8,168 bases of DNA from Bacteroidota bacterium (lineage in GTDB: Bacteria; Bacteroidota; Ignavibacteria; Ignavibacteriales; Ignavibacteriaceae). The translations under genes were made by a program, and so were the position numbers. The stretch covers positions 1 through 8,168 of the forward strand of contig JAJYOQ010000172.1 in assembly GCA_021796135.1 (NCBI GenBank), in the 5' to 3' direction. The notes beneath the pieces are model-generated. The model saw nothing but the letters and a program-made list of their open reading frames with translations, was not told the origin of the DNA and made no database searches. Shown here one piece after another: positions 8,142-8,168 of the stretch; the first letter of the stretch is position 1, and every line of letters starts with the position of its first letter.

Positions 8142-8167
8142 TTATAGGCGAACACTGAGCATCCAAC
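8063..8167 (-). pseudogene. Fragment of 2-oxoacid:ferredoxin oxidoreductase beta subunit (KorB/VorB-like), broken at its left end
   Basis: On the minus strand 35 codons from 8167 to 8063 read [14 protein letters not shown], then [21 protein letters not shown]. The VGCS and HGRA.A.ATG.K...P motifs are those of the thiamine-diphosphate-binding beta subunit of 2-oxoacid:ferredoxin oxidoreductases, which oxidatively decarboxylate 2-oxoacids to acyl-CoA using ferredoxin. In that family they are followed by the TPP-binding (Y)QGDGD segment. Here the frame instead passes into antisense macroglobulin sequence and stops at TAG (8050-8048), four codons later. The piece is therefore internal: its N-terminal part would lie to the right of the window and its C-terminal two-thirds are missing at this locus. 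The substrate class (2-oxoglutarate, branched-chain or other) cannot be told. It may be an intact gene elsewhere, joined here artificially. Confidence 0.72.
8064..8075. other. Junction between macroglobulin gene and antisense oxidoreductase fragment
   Basis: Left of this point the plus strand encodes a conserved macroglobulin C-terminus (…YYPEINGR). Right of it the minus strand encodes a conserved oxidoreductase segment. The bases GGAAGAATTCTT can be read as part of either gene. AAGAATTCTT (8066-8075) is a perfect 10-bp palindrome containing GAATTC. The breakpoint can be placed only to within about 12 bases. Confidence 0.7.
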
Positions 8168-8168
8168 A

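Noticed and set aside
8048..8168. Natural antisense overlap of two intact genes at the right end
   Set aside because: The oxidoreductase frame ends in TAG four codons after its conserved part stops, before the essential TPP-binding segment. The macroglobulin tail is likewise unlike its family, so both genes are broken at the same point.
1..8168. CRISPR array, insertion sequence, transposase or phage genes
   Set aside because: I noticed no regularly spaced direct repeats, terminal inverted repeats with a transposase frame, or phage proteins on either strand.

Overview
The window is AT-rich. It looks like a chromosomal segment of a Gram-negative bacterium from the Bacteroidota/Chlorobi/Ignavibacteria (FCB) group. 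That placement is an inference from three things: the type of promoter in front of rlpA (ATTG, 20 bp, TAACTTTG), mostly weak or absent Shine-Dalgarno sequences, and the style of the proteins. No 16S rRNA or other decisive marker is present, so genus-level naming is not justified.

Layout, left to right: (1) the first ~369 codons of uvrB on the minus strand, cut by the left window edge; (2) a divergent small membrane protein of the DUF423 family; (3) a convergent small class I SAM-dependent methyltransferase; (4) an RlpA-like double-psi beta-barrel protein on the minus strand, with a strong terminator after it and a Bacteroidota-type promoter before it; (5) a 5-kb gene on the plus strand for a giant bacterial alpha-2-macroglobulin with a CVEQ thioester motif; (6) at the extreme right, a short antisense stretch that reads as an internal piece of a 2-oxoacid:ferredoxin oxidoreductase beta subunit.

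Functional picture: uvrB is DNA-repair housekeeping. RlpA and the alpha-2-macroglobulin are divergently transcribed envelope proteins: one is predicted to act on or bind peptidoglycan, the other to trap proteases in the periplasm. The usual partner of bacterial alpha-2-macroglobulin, pbpC (PBP1C), is not visible. The DUF423 protein and the methyltransferase have no clear functional link to their neighbours.

The most important observation concerns the right end. The alpha-2-macroglobulin reading frame is normal up to about residue 1665 (the conserved YPEINGR near the C-terminus). It then switches abruptly into 23 residues that are the antisense translation of the oxidoreductase gene. The join falls in a 10-bp palindrome containing GAATTC. 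The annotated C-terminus is therefore very probably not real: the window crosses a rearrangement or an assembly/cloning chimera there. A second point of interest is a small beta-sandwich (carboxypeptidase-regulatory-like) domain at the place where the protease bait region of the macroglobulin is expected. I see no clear evidence of a wholly new multi-gene system.
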